From positions 1 to 6,931 of the forward strand of contig CAAFXG010000582.1 of assembly GCA_900766925.1 (NCBI GenBank): a stretch of DNA of 6,931 bases, given 5' to 3'. The stretch comes from Lachnospiraceae bacterium (GTDB taxonomy: Bacteria > Bacillota > Clostridia > Lachnospirales > Lachnospiraceae). A program made the translations under genes and the position numbers. How positions within the stretch are numbered: the first letter of the stretch is position 1; each line of letters begins with the position of its first letter. Positions 5,422 through 6,931 of this stretch are shown in pieces. The notes beneath the pieces were generated by a model. The model was not told the origin of the DNA. It ran no database searches and worked only from the letters and a program-made list of their open reading frames with translations.

Positions 5422-6624
5422 TTATTTTATTTTGTTGAATTCTTCAATAATTTTTGTTGTATAAAACTCTCGTTCAATAGCACTTATCACATTCTGACTG
5501 TGACAAATCTGATAAATAGTGACAAGATACCCTCCAAGGTCAAATTTCCTCATTGTATTTTTATCTCCTAAATATGCGGTAAACATTGAATAGCAAATGT
5601 CAGATACCGTTGACAAAGTATCTGAATACATGATTATCTTTCTTGTTCTTGCCATATAGAGTTTCTCGTCCTCATCTGCGTTTTTGCAAAGTCCATGAAG
5701 AAAACCTATAAACCAGTTAATAAGCATAGTCGCAAAACCACCTTGTGTAATAGTACTTGTACTAAGGCCATATAATGATAGTTTACGTGCTAACGTTGGT
5801 GAGAACGTAGAAACTATAGGTAATGGTAAACCTTGTTTGCTCGGTAGATCCGAAAACAAATGAACTATTTCTTTTAACAAAGCGCACCCTAAGGTAATCC
5901 ATCCTTCATTGCCTTCTGTCTGTATTCTATTTGCAATGCTTTTAAATATTTCTAAAGTATTAGCTTCCTCACAAATGGTATCAAGAAAAGCGAAATACTC
6001 TTCACCATTTCTCGCCTTACGTAAATGGGCTTTTGTGTTGACATGCCAACTTTTAAAATCATTACGAGTTATTGTCGATGTCATGATATTAGCAGTTCCG
6101 ATAATAAGCCCAAATAGAGGATCGTGACCAAGAGCCGTGGCGCGATGATTAAATCCACTAAATCCAGGAAGCTCAATTCCGTTATCCTTATACCAACTAT
6201 TCAAATGTTCCTTTTGGATAGAATCAAAAGGTACGGGATTTGAAATGATTTCTTCTTTTGAAGCATAGTATTTATTACCCTGTCTTTCTGACTTCTCTTC
6301 TTTATGAAATGGAGTTTTGTCAGCTAGTTCTTTATCATTAATCTCACGTAGTACCTTGATGTAGTATTTGCACCCCCATTGTAGTAATACAGAGAAAACA
6401 AAGAAAGGAATGTCCTTTTTGTTTATAATAGATGTAAGTTTGTTAAATTCTAAACTAGCATTTTCAAGTATTTCCGGAGTTTTATCGCATACAGTGATAC
6501 GTCTATCAATTTTACTATTGATAGATTCTATTTCAGATTGAAGTTCATCATTACGATTTAATATCTTTTTGTAATCATCAATGATGCTATTATAGTCTAT
6601 TGTGGTCATAATATGATAGTGCAT
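5422..6624 (-). CDS. putative membrane-associated protein with His/Asp motifs (YdjM-like?)
   Basis: A 400-aa protein. Residues 10-45 form a charged helix or coiled coil. A hydrophobic segment follows at 72-92 (IPFFVFSVLLQWGCKYYI), then a charged linker to about 155. Two motif blocks stand out: FNHRATALGHDPLFG (158-172), leading into the apolar IIGTANIMTSTIT, and VHLFSDLPSKQGLPLP (254-269) after an apolar segment (241-253). Another hydrophobic helix is at 296-313 (GGFATMLINWFIGFLHGL). An HR...H block followed by H-x3-D...G...P resembles the pattern of YdjM/DUF457-type membrane metal-dependent hydrolases, with H160, H167, H255 and D259 as candidate ligands; spacing and order are only suggestive. 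ATG at 6624 gives the full length; the ATG at 6609 (MTTIDYNS) is an equally plausible start. It is the first gene of the AT-rich block and is coupled to the 109-aa gene. Confidence 0.75.
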   Translation of the reverse strand: MHYHIMTTIDYNSIIDDYKKILNRNDELQSEIESINSKIDRRITVCDKTPEILENASLEFNKLTSIINKKDIPFFVFSVLLQWGCKYYIKVLREINDKELADKTPFHKEEKSERQGNKYYASKEEIISNPVPFDSIQKEHLNSWYKDNGIELPGFSGFNHRATALGHDPLFGLIIGTANIMTSTITRNDFKSWHVNTKAHLRKARNGEEYFAFLDTICEEANTLEIFKSIANRIQTEGNEGWITLGCALLKEIVHLFSDLPSKQGLPLPIVSTFSPTLARKLSLYGLSTSTITQGGFATMLINWFIGFLHGLCKNADEDEKLYMARTRKIIMYSDTLSTVSDICYSMFTAYLGDKNTMRKFDLGGYLVTIYQICHSQNVISAIEREFYTTKIIEEFNKIK

Positions 6625-6641
6625 ATTAAGTGAATTTCTTT

Positions 6642-6671
6642 ACGAATTAGTTCCGTGTAATTAATCTTCAA
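6642..6671 (-). promoter_or_regulatory. weak candidate promoter for the 400-aa gene
   Basis: On the minus strand a TTG (6671-6669) is followed after 19 nt by TAATTCGT (6649-6642), which matches the TAnnTTTG box at only some positions. Spacing is right for a Bacteroidetes promoter. A start near 6635 would give a leader of about 11 nt to the ATG at 6624 or 26 nt to the ATG at 6609. The poor -7 match makes this a weak call; the true promoter may be elsewhere, including upstream of the window. Confidence 0.2.
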
Positions 6672-6704
6672 TATATCAGCCTTAATTCCGCAATACTTTG
6701 ATTT

Positions 6705-6712
6705 TAACTTTG
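6705..6712 (+). promoter_or_regulatory. plus-strand -7 box (TAACTTTG)
   Basis: TAACTTTG is a perfect TAnnTTTG on the plus strand, pointing away from all the protein genes in the window. No clear TTG is found 19-21 nt upstream, so the -33 element is missing or degenerate. Transcription would begin near 6719, a few bases before the hairpin cluster at 6723-6777. In AT-rich DNA an 8-mer with six fixed positions can occur by chance; the downstream structure and terminator are what make it worth recording. Confidence 0.4.
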
Positions 6713-6718
6713 TTTATA

Positions 6719-6901
6719 AGTTCCTGAGCAACAAAAAGCTCTTGCTTGTGGCAAGCGGCAAAGCCGAGTGGCTCAGGATTTTGCCATGTCAGATTTTTCA
6801 CCTATCTTAGTGTTGCAAATCAAAATATGTATCAAACCCGACAGACATGGTAAAGGTAGCAATAAAATCTGAGAAACCCTCTCCTTTTGGAGGATTTTTT
6901 T
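6719..6901 (+). ncRNA. candidate structured small RNA (plus strand)
   Basis: About 183 nt between a -7 box and an intrinsic terminator, with no open reading frame of note and dense self-complementarity. CCTGAGC (6723-6729) pairs with GCTCAGG (6771-6777) and encloses two tandem hairpins: CTTGC/GCAAG (6741-6745 with 6751-6755) and CGGC/GCCG (6756-6759 with 6763-6766). This makes a three-way junction. Further on, CCATGTC (6784-6790) can pair with GACATGG (6844-6850), and TCAGATTTT (6789-6797) with AAAATCTGA (6864-6872). I do not recognise a known RNA class. The same DNA could instead be a conjugation origin or recombination site, since compact hairpins of this kind also serve relaxases and recombinases. 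Confidence 0.35.
6878..6901 (+). terminator. intrinsic terminator, plus strand
   Basis: A short GC stem, CTCC (6881-6884) with GGAG (6889-6892) and a T4 loop, extendable by a T-G pair, is followed by A and seven Ts (6895-6901). This is a compact rho-independent terminator for transcripts running rightward. No plus-strand protein gene precedes it in the window, which supports a non-coding transcript from about 6719. Confidence 0.5.
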
Positions 6902-6907
6902 CAATAA

Positions 6908-6925
6908 TGGAGCAATTTGACTCCA
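6908..6925. repeat. inverted repeat at the right edge
   Basis: TGGAG (6908-6912) and CTCCA (6921-6925) form a 5-bp stem with an 8-nt loop just after the terminator T-run. No T-run follows on the minus strand side that would make it a leftward terminator except the A/T tract of the neighbouring terminator. Function unknown; may belong to a neighbouring element outside the window. Confidence 0.25.
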
Positions 6926-6931
6926 AGCTCT

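Noticed and set aside
6811..6830. Conjugative-transposon attachment core (TTTGC-like on the minus strand)
   Set aside because: A TTTGC string alone is too short and common; no integrase gene or matching second end is visible.
6719..6901. CRISPR array, tRNA or retron RNA
   Set aside because: No regularly spaced repeats, no tRNA cloverleaf with anticodon and T-arm signature, and no reverse transcriptase gene in the window.

Overview
The window looks like a chromosomal or mobile-element accessory region of a Bacteroidales bacterium (Bacteroides, Prevotella or a relative). The basis is the WYL-regulator type, a DUF6557-like protein, weak Shine-Dalgarno signals, and perfect Bacteroidetes-type -7 boxes (TAnnTTTG) placed just upstream of genes. 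All seven supported genes are on the minus strand, so transcription runs from high to low coordinates.

Right to left: 6625-6931 has no protein gene. It carries plus-strand signals that could form a small structured RNA of about 180 nt: a -7 box, a branched hairpin cluster, overlapping long-range stems and an intrinsic terminator. Next come four AT-rich genes for proteins that look membrane-associated. They are a 400-aa protein with conserved-looking His/Asp motifs in hydrophobic segments (5422-6624), a 109-aa membrane-anchored coiled-coil protein (5090-5419), a 278-aa Gly/Ala-zipper protein (4165-5001) and a 496-aa protein with a PED...VQSK motif and three hydrophobic Gly/Ala-rich blocks (2675-4165). 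The last two are coupled by a TAATG stop/start overlap. A WYL-domain transcription factor (1762-2658) follows 16 nt later.

After a 129-nt gap, a second operon encodes a 139-aa unknown protein (1213-1632), an 80-aa two-helix membrane protein (968-1210) and a 299-aa DUF6557-like protein (67-966). By eye its base composition is clearly less AT-rich than that of the four-gene block.

The strongest structural observation is a pair of matched promoters. One precedes the 278-aa gene and the other precedes the 139-aa gene. Both have a perfect -7 box and, exactly 20 nt further upstream, the start of the same 17-bp imperfect palindrome (16/17 identical). The natural reading is that the WYL protein binds this site, controls its own operon (278-aa, 496-aa, WYL) and co-regulates the downstream operon. 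The gene set suggests an uncharacterised, WYL-controlled, membrane-acting module, plausibly anti-phage or another conflict system. That function is inference; no gene here is recognised as a member of a named defence system.
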